Shown: one piece after another, positions 1-7,041 of the stretch
Position numbering within the stretch: the stretch's first letter is position 1
Layout: each line of letters starts with the position of its first letter
DNA from: an uncultured Granulosicoccaceae bacterium
Lineage (GTDB): Bacteria; Pseudomonadota; Gammaproteobacteria; Granulosicoccales; Granulosicoccaceae
Reading direction: 5' to 3'
NCBI GenBank assembly: GCA_937951695.1
Contig: CALFBL010000387.1
Span: 1-10,046, forward strand
Length of the DNA: 10,046 bases
The notes under the pieces: model-generated
The model's input: the letters and a program-made list of their open reading frames with translations, nothing else
Told to the model about the DNA's origin: nothing
The model's database searches: none
Position numbers and translations under genes: made by a program

Positions 1-53
1 GACTTATAAAACGGTGACGGTCGTAAACGTGCGGTGGGATGAATTGAGAACAT
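1..53 (-). CDS. Possible 5' end of a gene running off the left edge (GcvT-like?)
   Basis: An ATG on the minus strand at 53 opens a frame that stays open to the window edge, giving 17 codons that read MFSIHPTARLRPSPFYK. It lies 28 bp downstream of the TrpD2-like gene in the same direction, so the two could be cotranscribed. The 'PTxRLRPSPFY' beginning reminds me of the N-terminus of aminomethyltransferase (GcvT/DmdA-like) proteins, but that is recall from a very short stretch. No strong Shine-Dalgarno sequence is visible upstream. It could equally be a chance open frame. Confidence 0.3.
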   Translation of the reverse strand, partial: MFSIHPTARLRPSPFYK

Positions 54-81
54 GGGCCGTCGTGCTCGAATATGGGCAAAT

Positions 82-1197
82 TTACGCGAGTTTGGATTGT
101 TCTTTAAAACAACGCCATGCCTCACCTGATTCCAGAACGGCATCGACTGCTTCAAGTGCGCTGTCCGTCGACCAACGGTGAACCCCAGCCACCGTAACGG
201 CTGCCCCCAAACGGATTGTGTCGCGCATGACGCCGATCTCGCCTTGCAAAGCGGCCAAGCCTTTCTTGGCGCAGATCGATGCTGCGGTGATGTGGTCGGT
301 AACGTCCACGCCCTCGGGCCAAGGCACACAGCGTTGCGTCTGCGACAACCCGAGTTTGACAGGGTCAATCGCCACCTCCGACAGCGTTAGCTCTTCAAAC
401 GGTACAATCGTATTGGGTACGGCATCCCGATCACGCTGCCATGGGAAGTAACGAGACACTTGCGCCACTGACGGTACCACGCCGCCCTCCACTCCTCGTA
501 TCAGCGTCGCTGAATCAAAGCCTGCAACGTCGGCGCACATCGCATAAATTGGCGGATAGGGTTTGTGCACATAGCCGGTAATCAGATGATTCTGGCCAGC
601 CGTTGAGTGAAACGGCTTCAAGCAACACTCCAGAGTGGATAAACAGGGACGCTTCACGATGGAATCGCGCAAGCGGTTTAAAGCGGCCAGCTTGGGCGCT
701 ATCACGCATTGATCGAGTAACGCCCAGCCGTTGCCAGTCTCTAGACGCGTCGCCGCCTCGGGCAAATTCGCGCAAGCCTCAACACCGCAGTATTTGAGCA
801 CCGATAACACGGTGAGTCCGTGTTTGGGAGACATCACGACGGGGCTGTGCGTGATCGATGCGATACCTATGGCCGACAACACCGCCGGGATAAACGGTGA
901 TGCGGGCAATCCGCGCGCGTAGCCTGCGTATTGATCAGCAAAGGTAACCAGTGATTCTACCGCGACCTCACAGCCTGGCGCCTGTGCCAATATCGAACGA
1001 AACACTCCAGTCATCTCATCGGCGGTTTCCCGTTTCATGCGCAGAGCAATGAAGAAGATGCCGCTTTGCACATCGGTGGCGCGTCCTGATTGAATAAACG
1101 TCATCGCATCAAAGGCTTCCTCTTCGCTGAGATTTTTACTCAGATGAGGTCCTGTGGCGATTTTTTGAATAACGCGATTCAGATTGCTGGTTTCCAT
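82..1197 (-). CDS. TrpD2/YbiB-like protein (anthranilate phosphoribosyltransferase fold)
   Basis: This 371-residue protein has the two-domain layout of nucleoside phosphorylase/anthranilate phosphoribosyltransferase proteins. A small helical N-terminal domain (about 5-70, with 'ATDVQSGIFFIALRMKRET') precedes an alpha/beta domain (about 85-360). The glycine-rich PRPP-binding GTGGD loop of true TrpD is absent; the equivalent place reads DQYAGYARG (88-96). The family pattern continues with HKPYPPIYAM (211-220) and RGVEGGV (234-240), and a TrpD-like C-terminal helix (about 343-360) closes it. These point to the TrpD2 (YbiB) branch, whose studied member binds nucleic acids, rather than to tryptophan synthesis. 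E. coli YbiB is about 320 residues, so this copy is longer. It is divergent from cysG; I recall similar genes beside cysG or nitrite reductase genes in other Proteobacteria, but that is memory and was not checked. The start ATG at 1197 is the only good one; its Shine-Dalgarno sequence is poor. The biochemical role is unknown. Confidence 0.8.
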   Translation of the reverse strand: METSNLNRVIQKIATGPHLSKNLSEEEAFDAMTFIQSGRATDVQSGIFFIALRMKRETADEMTGVFRSILAQAPGCEVAVESLVTFADQYAGYARGLPASPFIPAVLSAIGIASITHSPVVMSPKHGLTVLSVLKYCGVEACANLPEAATRLETGNGWALLDQCVIAPKLAALNRLRDSIVKRPCLSTLECCLKPFHSTAGQNHLITGYVHKPYPPIYAMCADVAGFDSATLIRGVEGGVVPSVAQVSRYFPWQRDRDAVPNTIVPFEELTLSEVAIDPVKLGLSQTQRCVPWPEGVDVTDHITAASICAKKGLAALQGEIGVMRDTIRLGAAVTVAGVHRWSTDSALEAVDAVLESGEAWRCFKEQSKLA

Positions 1198-1240
1198 GGC
1201 CTATTTTAGCTCACCGTTGCTGCAATGCTATGCTCGCTCC
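1198..1240. promoter_or_regulatory. 43-bp divergent intergenic region, candidate overlapping promoters
   Basis: Only 43 bp separate the two divergent start codons. On the plus strand TGCTATGCT (1226-1234) resembles an extended -10 and would start transcription at about the cysG ATG. On the minus strand TAAAAT (1208-1203) matches five of six -10 positions and would start at about the other ATG. Neither has a good -35 or a clear Shine-Dalgarno sequence. The transcripts would be leaderless or nearly so; otherwise the real promoters lie inside the opposing gene. The assignment is weak. Confidence 0.25.
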
Positions 1241-2686
1241 ATGGAACAGTTCCCGCTATTTATCAGCTTACAAAATCGCCGTGTATTGATCGTTGGCGGC
1301 GGCTCGGTGGCAGCGCGTAAAGCACGCACCATTCTGGGTTCAGGTGCCCGTATCGTTGTTGTCTCACCAAATGTGTGCATGGCCTTAACCGATCTGATAC
1401 ACGCTAAACGCATCACCCACGAAGCCAGGACTTACACAGCCGGTGACGCCACACACTTCTGGCTCAGTATTGCCGCTACCGACGATGAGGCGGTAAACGC
1501 GCAAGTGGCCTATGACGCCATATCTGTCAATGCCTTGGTGAACGTCACCGATGAGCCACAGCTGGGCAATGTGAGCTTTGCCTCGATTGTCGACCGCGCG
1601 CCCTTAACAATAGCGATTAGCACCGGCGGTCATTCGCCGCTTCTTGCACGTTTGATACGCGCCAGAATCGCAGCGTTCATTCCCTCAAGTTACGCAGTAT
1701 TGACGCAAATGGCTGGCGACTATCGGGACAGCGTTAAGCAAACATTTCAATCGATTGGTCAACGGCGACGTTTTTGGGAGAACGTGTTAACCGGCCCCAT
1801 TGCGCAGCAGGTGCTAAGCGGCAATGAGCAGCGAGCTCGCACTATGCTGGCAGCGCAACTCAGCGATAGATCAAATAACGAAATACCCTCGCCTTCACAC
1901 TCGAAAGACGCTCCAGCTGGTGAGGTGTATCTAGTCGGTGCAGGACCTGGCGATCCTGATTTGCTGACGTTTCGTGCTCTGCGCTTGATGCATCAGGCCG
2001 ATGTGGTGCTGCACGATCGATTGGTGTCTGACGAGGTTTTATCCTTATGCCCACCTGAGGCTGAATACATCTATGTCGGTAAGCGTCGAAGTGAACACAC
2101 CATGGCGCAGGACACCATTAACGATACGCTTTTGCAACACGCAAAAGCCGGAAAGCGAGTGTTACGCCTGAAAGGTGGCGACCCGTTCATATTCGGCCGA
2201 GGTGGTGAGGAGATAGAGACTTTAACTGATGCGGGAGTGCGCTTTGAAGTCGTGCCTGGGATTACAGCCGCGTCGGGGTGCGCCAGTTATGCGGGCATCC
2301 CACTCACGCATCGCGATCATGCGCAGTCCTGCGTGTTTGTTACCGGACATTTAAAACACGGTGAGCTGGTGCTTAACTGGGATCACTTGGTACAACCCAA
2401 TCAAACCGTAGTCTGCTACATGGGCTTAACCGCATTGGCCGAGTTGTGTGAGAAGTTGATGACGCATGGCTTACCTGCCGATACGCCGGCAGCCTTGATT
2501 GAGCGGGGAACCACGCAACACCAGAGGGTGTTCACCGGGACGATCGACTCTCTGCCGACGCTGGTTGCTCGCACGGCGGTGAAAGCGCCGACCCTAATCA
2601 TCATCGGTTCTGTGGTTAGGCTACGCGATAAATTGCAGTGGTTCACGCCTGTCTCTGCCAATGACCAAGCAACGATCGGGAAATAA
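1241..2686 (+). CDS. cysG: Siroheme synthase CysG (fused dehydrogenase/ferrochelatase and uroporphyrinogen III methyltransferase)
   Basis: This trifunctional enzyme converts uroporphyrinogen III to siroheme, the cofactor of assimilatory sulfite and nitrite reductases. It methylates with SAM (twice) to precorrin-2, oxidises with NAD+ to sirohydrochlorin and inserts Fe2+. The N-terminal Met8-like domain has the nucleotide loop VGGGSVAARKA (18-28) and the catalytic-type Asp104 in NVTDEP. The C-terminal SUMT domain begins near VGAGPGD (232-238) and has HDRLV (Asp259), VGKR (Lys281), LRLKGGDPFIFGRGGEE, VPGITAASGC and CYMGL (Met394). These match E. coli D104, D248, K270 and M382. At 481 residues it is slightly longer than E. 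coli CysG (457), through the interdomain linker and a short C-terminal tail. The frame is open upstream to 1184 (ATG at 1196), but the family begins at 'MxxxPLF', so I choose 1241. Partner reductase genes are not in this window. Confidence 0.96.
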   Translation: MEQFPLFISLQNRRVLIVGGGSVAARKARTILGSGARIVVVSPNVCMALTDLIHAKRITHEARTYTAGDATHFWLSIAATDDEAVNAQVAYDAISVNALVNVTDEPQLGNVSFASIVDRAPLTIAISTGGHSPLLARLIRARIAAFIPSSYAVLTQMAGDYRDSVKQTFQSIGQRRRFWENVLTGPIAQQVLSGNEQRARTMLAAQLSDRSNNEIPSPSHSKDAPAGEVYLVGAGPGDPDLLTFRALRLMHQADVVLHDRLVSDEVLSLCPPEAEYIYVGKRRSEHTMAQDTINDTLLQHAKAGKRVLRLKGGDPFIFGRGGEEIETLTDAGVRFEVVPGITAASGCASYAGIPLTHRDHAQSCVFVTGHLKHGELVLNWDHLVQPNQTVVCYMGLTALAELCEKLMTHGLPADTPAALIERGTTQHQRVFTGTIDSLPTLVARTAVKAPTLIIIGSVVRLRDKLQWFTPVSANDQATIGK

Positions 2687-2710
2687 CCGGTCATTGGCCG
2701 GCTAATGACC
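2657..2710 (+). other. Two mutually exclusive hairpins at the cysG 3' end
   Basis: GCCAATGACC (2657-2666) is a perfect 10-bp inverted match to GGTCATTGGC (2689-2698). The same GGTCATT (2689-2695) can instead pair with AATGACC (2704-2710) around an 8-nt loop. That stem is extended by CC/GG past one bulged C. Only one pairing can form at a time. No T-tract follows, so a classic rho-independent terminator is not supported. mRNA 3'-end protection or a switch between pairings are possibilities only. Confidence 0.5.
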
Positions 2711-2744
2711 CGGCACAGACTAGGAAATAACCGCGCTTTGAGCT
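2657..2744. repeat. Degenerate 44-bp tandem duplication across the cysG stop codon
   Basis: Positions 2657-2700 and 2701-2744 align without gaps at about 30 of 44 positions by my count. The match includes AATGACC (2660-2666 and 2704-2710) and the 11-mer GGAAATAACCG (2679-2689 and 2723-2733). The first unit holds the last nine sense codons and the stop codon of cysG; the second is intergenic. This suggests an old duplication of the gene's 3' end. 44 is not a multiple of three, so the second unit is out of frame and follows the stop. Confidence 0.7.
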
Positions 2745-2763
2745 CGCAAACTCCAAGGTTAGC

Positions 2764-2769
2764 TATAGT
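2764..2769 (+). promoter_or_regulatory. Candidate -10 element upstream of the ATPase gene
   Basis: TATAGT matches the sigma-70 -10 consensus at five of six positions and would start transcription near 2776, about 35 nt before the preferred GTG. The best -35-like sequence, TTGAGC (2738-2743), is 20 bp away, which is too far for a good promoter. Confidence 0.3.
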
Positions 2770-2797
2770 ATTTAGACGCAAACCCGCTCGAACCAAT

Positions 2798-2801
2798 AGG
2801 A
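2798..2801 (+). promoter_or_regulatory. Ribosome binding site deciding the ATPase start
   Basis: AGGA sits 9 nt before the GTG at 2811 but only 3 nt before the upstream in-frame GTG at 2805. Usual spacing favours 2811, which drops two residues (MP) from the longer reading. Confidence 0.55.
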
Positions 2802-2810
2802 ACCGTGCCC

Positions 2811-4970
2811 GTGAGTGACGACACCCTGAATACGATTTTGCCGCCCAAAGGGTCTTTGTACCTGGGCACCGATGCGAACGACGGCGCGCCCATCTTTTAC
2901 GATTCGGCCAACTTCACCACCCACGGGGTGATCGTCGGTATGACCGGGTCCGGTAAGACAGGGCTTGGTGTTGTGCTTCTGGAAGAGGCGCTGCAATCGG
3001 GCAAACCTTGCTTGATCATCGATCCGAAAGGTGACATGGGGAATCTGTTGCTGAGCTTTCCTAACCTGTTGCCGACCGACTTTATGCCATGGATAAGCGA
3101 ATCGGAAAGTAATGGCGATGTCGCACAGGCCGCGTTCGATAAAGCCTCACTGTGGCAAAGCGGACTGGCTCAATCGGGTATCACTAAAGAACGCATCGGT
3201 GAGCTTCGGGGCACAGTGGATTTTACGATCTACACACCGGGCTCTGAATCGGGTGTTCCGCTCAATGTCATCGGTTCGCTCAATGCACCGGACAATGCCG
3301 ATGCCGAAACCATGCAGGATGAAATAGAGGGGCTGGCCTCTTCCCTACTCGCTATGGTTGGCATCAGCGGCGATCCATTGGGCAGCCGTGAGCACATTTT
3401 GATATCGAACATCATCAATCACTTCTGGTCAGCTGGACGCCATCTCGATCTGGGCACCTTAATCGGATTAATACAACAACCACCGATGCGCAAGCTGGGG
3501 GTAATCGATCTCGACACCTTCTTTCCGCCGGGAGACCGCGTCAAGCTTGCAATGAAGTTAAACGGCTTGGCAGCCTCGCCCTCTTTCGCCAGTTGGACAA
3601 AGGGGCAGGCTCTGGACATTCAACAGCTGTTATTTGGCCAAAACGGTCGACCACAGGCGGCCATCGTTACACTCTCACACTTAAGCGAAGATGAGCGACA
3701 GTTCGTCGTGACTTTACTGTTATCCAAAATGGTCACCTGGATGCGCGCACAACAAGGTACGAGCGATTTACGCGCCTTGGTTTATATGGACGAGGTATTT
3801 GGGTATGTTCCACCGGTCGGTATGCCTCCGTCTAAAAAACCAATTCTCACTCTATTAAAACAAGCACGGGCTTTCGGTGTGGGGCTGGTGATGTCCACGC
3901 AAAATCCTGTAGACATTGACTACAAAGCGTTATCCAATGCAGGTACTTGGATGATTGGGCGGCTGCAAACAGAACGTGATCAGCAACGGTTACTCGATGG
4001 CATGAGCGCATCCGATGGCTCAGTGGACCTTAACGCGTTGGCTACCACTATCAGCGGCCTGGATAAACGTCAATTCGTATTGCACTCCACTAAAGCTTCA
4101 GGCCCAATGCTCTTTAACACTCGCTGGGCGATGTCTTACTTACCGGGACCGTTAACGCGCGAACAGATATCACAGCTCACTACCGATGACCAACGCAATC
4201 GTGCCAAAGCCTTCGCCTCGGATGCGGGTTCTTCCGCAGCCAACGCGGCGGGAGCGGCCGCAGGATCAGAAGGTCGTGCGTCGTCAATACCCAAACCTCT
4301 GGCCGATAACGAAAGTTCTGTTGAACCACAAGTCGCTGATACCGTTGATGTCCGTTATCTCGATAACGGGGTACCTTATGCTGACGAACTCGGTGCGGTT
4401 GCGTCAGGTAAACGATTGCAAGCCGGTTTGGCAGTGCGGGTAGAGATGTTGTTTGATGAAACCAAAGCCAAGCTTCGACATGAAGTGGAATGGGAGGCGA
4501 TTATCACCCCACTAGATGGCCCCCTTGACCCTGATGATGCACTCATCGTCGATTACGACGACCGGGATTTGATCAAGCAGGCACCCGACAACGCGATTTA
4601 TATTTTGCCCGATGCCAAGATAAAAAATAAAACCTATTTTAGCGCTGCGAAAACGGCGATTAAAGATCACTTGTATCGGGAAATGGAGATCACGATTTTC
4701 CACAACCCATCACTTAAACTGTATTCGCGTGCTGGGGAAAGCGAAGCCGATTTTGAGCTGCGCTGCCAGACGGTGGCTGACGCAAAAGCCGATGCCGATG
4801 TCGACAAGCTACGTACCACGTTAAGTAAAAAACTGGATCGTATCAACGCTTCAATAGAAAAGGCTGAAGACAAAATACGCGAATTGGAATTCGATGCCGC
4901 CAGCCGTAAAAGTGATCAACGAACCAGTCAGGTGCTGGACATAGCCGGCGGTTTATTGGGCGGGCTGTGA
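2811..4970 (+). CDS. HerA/FtsK-superfamily P-loop ATPase, C-terminally cut by in-frame TGA
   Basis: This 719-residue ATP-binding protein (numbered from GTG 2811) has Walker A GMTGSGKT (43-50), IIDPKGD (69-75), a Walker B-like strand LVYMDE (Asp327, Glu328) and a sensor-like MSTQNP. These are typical of HerA-like hexameric motor ATPases that pump or process DNA. The strand order and the 'THGVIVGMTGSGKT' entry fit a conserved but poorly characterised family. A linker rich in Ala, Ser and Gly (about 460-490) precedes a second region, and a charged predicted coiled coil (about 655-705) ends at DIAGGLLGGL before TGA. The frame continues past that TGA with coding-like sequence (4971-5255), so this product probably lacks its natural C-terminus. 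No nuclease (NurA) or other partner gene is adjacent and no membrane segment is obvious. The substrate is unknown; the motor role is inferred from the fold. Confidence 0.85.
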   Translation: MSDDTLNTILPPKGSLYLGTDANDGAPIFYDSANFTTHGVIVGMTGSGKTGLGVVLLEEALQSGKPCLIIDPKGDMGNLLLSFPNLLPTDFMPWISESESNGDVAQAAFDKASLWQSGLAQSGITKERIGELRGTVDFTIYTPGSESGVPLNVIGSLNAPDNADAETMQDEIEGLASSLLAMVGISGDPLGSREHILISNIINHFWSAGRHLDLGTLIGLIQQPPMRKLGVIDLDTFFPPGDRVKLAMKLNGLAASPSFASWTKGQALDIQQLLFGQNGRPQAAIVTLSHLSEDERQFVVTLLLSKMVTWMRAQQGTSDLRALVYMDEVFGYVPPVGMPPSKKPILTLLKQARAFGVGLVMSTQNPVDIDYKALSNAGTWMIGRLQTERDQQRLLDGMSASDGSVDLNALATTISGLDKRQFVLHSTKASGPMLFNTRWAMSYLPGPLTREQISQLTTDDQRNRAKAFASDAGSSAANAAGAAAGSEGRASSIPKPLADNESSVEPQVADTVDVRYLDNGVPYADELGAVASGKRLQAGLAVRVEMLFDETKAKLRHEVEWEAIITPLDGPLDPDDALIVDYDDRDLIKQAPDNAIYILPDAKIKNKTYFSAAKTAIKDHLYREMEITIFHNPSLKLYSRAGESEADFELRCQTVADAKADADVDKLRTTLSKKLDRINASIEKAEDKIRELEFDAASRKSDQRTSQVLDIAGGLLGGL

Positions 4971-5255
4971 GGGGGGCGTAGCTCGACCCGATCGATTACC
5001 TCGGGTATTCGCCGTAGTCAGAGCAAAGGGCGTATGGCGGCCAAGGCCGAAGAGCGGCTGAAAACCGCGGAAAACCGCTACGAGCAATTAATCGATGATC
5101 GCGAGCAACTGGAAGAAGCCGTGGCTCAAGATTTAATGGATATCCAGGATGATTGGTCCGACAAAGTGTCTGACATTGAATCCAAGGAGGTGGGCTTGGA
5201 AAAAGCGGATATTACGATCGATGATCTGTGCTTGGTCTGGGTTCCTGTAGGTTAA
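4971..5255 (+). pseudogene. In-frame 3' continuation of the ATPase gene after TGA
   Basis: After the TGA at 4968-4970 the same reading frame stays open for 94 codons, to TAA at 5253-5255. It starts with a basic Gly/Arg/Ser stretch (GGRSSTRSITSGIRR), then a long charged helix (KAEERLKTAENRYEQLIDD onward) and ends LEKADITIDDLCLVWVPVG. From memory, full-length relatives of this ATPase are about 800 residues and end in a similar coiled coil plus 'LVWVP' tail; this would need an alignment. The joined gene would be about 814 codons. An internal ATG at 5034 could start a separate 73-residue peptide but has no convincing Shine-Dalgarno sequence. Explanations are a nonsense mutation, a sequencing error or readthrough. 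No frameshift is needed, because both parts share one frame. Confidence 0.75.
4986..5006 (+). other. Hairpin 15 nt after the in-frame TGA
   Basis: ACCCGA (4986-4991) and TCGGGT (5001-5006) form a perfect 6-bp stem with a 9-nt loop. The stem begins 15 nt after the TGA. Downstream structure at this distance can promote stop-codon readthrough, and bacterial SECIS hairpins also lie close to UGA. The loop lacks the GU seen in the E. coli fdhF element, so selenocysteine is not supported. It may be chance. Confidence 0.35.
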
Positions 5256-5277
5256 TGCATGGTTGATGCATGGTTGA
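5256..5277 (+). repeat. Perfect 11-bp tandem duplication
   Basis: TGCATGGTTGA occurs twice head to tail (5256-5266 and 5267-5277), starting directly after the TAA that ends the ATPase frame. It looks like a small replication-slippage duplication. No function is evident. Confidence 0.8.
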
Positions 5278-5472
5278 TGGGCACGAACCTTATATCGCTT
5301 GGCAAAAAAGGCACGTTGCTGCCCCACCGCCACTGAGGGCGATTACAATAGAACAATGATCCTGCGCCGTTTGCGAACTTTCACGCCGGCATCGACTAGG
5401 CTCTGCCCACAGTGGGTCCTGCAGACTTAACCCCTCAACTACTGATTATCATCTAACAGGGACGAGCAACTT
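5278..5472 (+). promoter_or_regulatory. Upstream region of the GH16 lipoprotein gene
   Basis: No gene is seen here. Candidate -10 elements are TACAAT (5344-5349) and TATCAT (5447-5452), each five of six, without well-spaced -35 sequences. The second is probably too close to the ribosome site. CCCACAGTGGG (5406-5416) is a perfect palindrome around one base and could be an operator half-site pair, though it is too tight to be a hairpin. AGGGA (5458-5462), 10 nt before the ATG, is a plausible ribosome binding site. Confidence 0.3.
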
Positions 5473-7029
5473 ATGCAAATTCGTTCGACCAGACAGGCCG
5501 CTGTTTTATTGGCATCAACGCTGACACTGGCCGCTTGTGGTGGGTCGGGCTCTGAGCCTGAAAAGTCGATGGCCGATGCCGGCAACGGTACTGAGACGGC
5601 ACCGGTTACCGCTGAACCCGAAGGTGATGTGTCGGTGACTCCAACCGCAAACGCTCCTGAAGCCCCATCGGCTCCTGAACAAGCGTCTGAAGATCAAGAC
5701 ACCGAACTGGCCGATGCGCCGGGGGCTCCGGTTCAAACACCCACCACAACCGCGCCGCCAGACAGTCAAACTCCGGTTCAGGGATCGGTGCCCGCATTAG
5801 TGCAAACAAATCTTGACAATGGCATCACAGCCTCAGGTGGTGATGATGACAGCCCAACGGTAACTGAGTCGCTATCGCTGGTTGGGCCTTTTCTGAAAGA
5901 CACCACACGCTCTGCTGGCCCACCGTCGGTGCCGACGGGTCTGGTTGCATTGATGAAATCCTACGACTGGGTGGAATTTAGTTGGGTACCGTCGGTGGAT
6001 GATCAATCCGTGGAAGGCTATGAGATCCTTCGCGACGGAAAACCGGTCTTCACTGTACGCGGTGATACCGGATTCGAATTTGATTACCGCAGCTGGTTGT
6101 CGACCTCCTACATGGATTGCAACTTCACGCGATACACGATTTGCGAAAACGATTCACCCACCCGTGGAGCAACTCACGAATACTCCGTGGTGGCGATTGA
6201 CAATGAAGGAGCTCGCTCGACGCCTTCTGCACCGGTATCCATCACACTGGCTCGGGCGGATCAACCCCCAGTCGATATCAGTGGGTTCAACCTCATTCTC
6301 GATGAAGAATTTGACGGTGACAGTCTCGACCGTGATATCTGGAAGACGTCACTGGCCTGGGGCCCTGACACCATTATCAACGGTGAAATGCAGTACTTCG
6401 TCAATCTATTCGATAACGATGACGTTAACTACGACCCCTTCGTGTTCACCGGCTCTACTTTACAGATTACCGGCATTCCCACACCGTCATCAGACCTGGC
6501 TGCCGCCAATAACCAGCCGTACTTATCGGGTGTGCTGAATTCGCAAGATAATTTCAGCTTCACCTACGGCTATGTCGAGATGAACGCAAAGCTGGCGTCG
6601 GGCAAGGGTCTGCTCTCTACGTTCTTTTTGTTTAACCAGTCTTTTGAAGATAATCAGCCGGAAATCGATATTCTGGAATACATCGGAGATCAGCCCGGCA
6701 CGGCGTATCAGACGTATCACTACTACGACAGTAACCGTTCACGCTACGGTACTGGAGAGCGTCATTCGTCACCAACGATGATGCACGACGCAGGCTTTGA
6801 TTTGGCCAGTGGCTTTCATACTTACGGCGTTCTGTGGGAGAAGGAGCTAGCAATCTGGTACATCGACGGCGTAGAAGTCGGTCGCTTGGAAGGCCCTCGC
6901 GTATCCAACGAAGCGATGAACATTGTGGTTCAACTGGTATTGGGTAGTGTATGGATTGGTGAACCCGATGCAGCGGCTGTCCCTGCTGTACTGGAAATCG
7001 ACTACATCAAGGCGTGGCAACGGCCGTAA
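5473..7029 (+). CDS. Surface lipoprotein with fibronectin III and GH16 glycoside hydrolase domains
   Basis: This 518-residue predicted exported lipoprotein probably cuts beta-glucan such as laminarin at the cell surface. The signal peptide (MQIRSTRQAAVLLASTLTLAAC) ends in a lipobox LAAC with Cys22. The next residue is Gly, not Asp, which favours the outer membrane. Residues 23-145 are a low-complexity acidic linker rich in Pro, Thr and Ala. A fibronectin III-like domain follows (about 149-257), with a Cys216/Cys224 pair in an inserted loop that may form a disulfide. The GH16 domain (about 271-518) starts at LILDEEFDG and has the catalytic motif EIDILE, with nucleophile Glu397, Asp399 and acid/base Glu402. 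Its ExDxxE spacing is the beta-bulge form shared by laminarinases, agarases and carrageenases. 'FHTYGVLWEKELAIWYIDG' is a typical GH16 strand pair. No TonB receptor or other CAZyme lies beside it. The substrate cannot be fixed from sequence alone. Confidence 0.9.
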   Translation: MQIRSTRQAAVLLASTLTLAACGGSGSEPEKSMADAGNGTETAPVTAEPEGDVSVTPTANAPEAPSAPEQASEDQDTELADAPGAPVQTPTTTAPPDSQTPVQGSVPALVQTNLDNGITASGGDDDSPTVTESLSLVGPFLKDTTRSAGPPSVPTGLVALMKSYDWVEFSWVPSVDDQSVEGYEILRDGKPVFTVRGDTGFEFDYRSWLSTSYMDCNFTRYTICENDSPTRGATHEYSVVAIDNEGARSTPSAPVSITLARADQPPVDISGFNLILDEEFDGDSLDRDIWKTSLAWGPDTIINGEMQYFVNLFDNDDVNYDPFVFTGSTLQITGIPTPSSDLAAANNQPYLSGVLNSQDNFSFTYGYVEMNAKLASGKGLLSTFFLFNQSFEDNQPEIDILEYIGDQPGTAYQTYHYYDSNRSRYGTGERHSSPTMMHDAGFDLASGFHTYGVLWEKELAIWYIDGVEVGRLEGPRVSNEAMNIVVQLVLGSVWIGEPDAAAVPAVLEIDYIKAWQRP

Positions 7030-7041
7030 CGGCATAGCGGA

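Noticed and set aside
97..112. TTGTT/AACAA inverted repeat near the 3' end of the TrpD2-like gene
   Set aside because: It is a short AT-rich stem inside the coding region and likely to arise by chance.
1184..1240. Longer N-terminus for CysG (TTG 1184 or ATG 1196)
   Set aside because: CysG proteins begin just before the PLF...VLIVGGG segment. The extra 15-19 residues match nothing in the family, and either start would overlap the divergent gene.
2416..2796. 126-codon minus-strand open frame
   Set aside because: It is antisense to the conserved end of CysG, and its product has no family features.
4968..4970. TGA read as tryptophan (genetic code 4) or selenocysteine
   Set aside because: The other genes use TGG freely for Trp and contain no internal TGA, so the code is not reassigned. 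The downstream hairpin loop lacks the GU of the E. coli fdhF SECIS, and no selenoprotein family is recognised.
5999..6538. 179-codon plus-strand open frame in a second frame
   Set aside because: It lies wholly inside the GH16 gene, which has clear domains and catalytic residues. The alternative product shows no recognisable motif.
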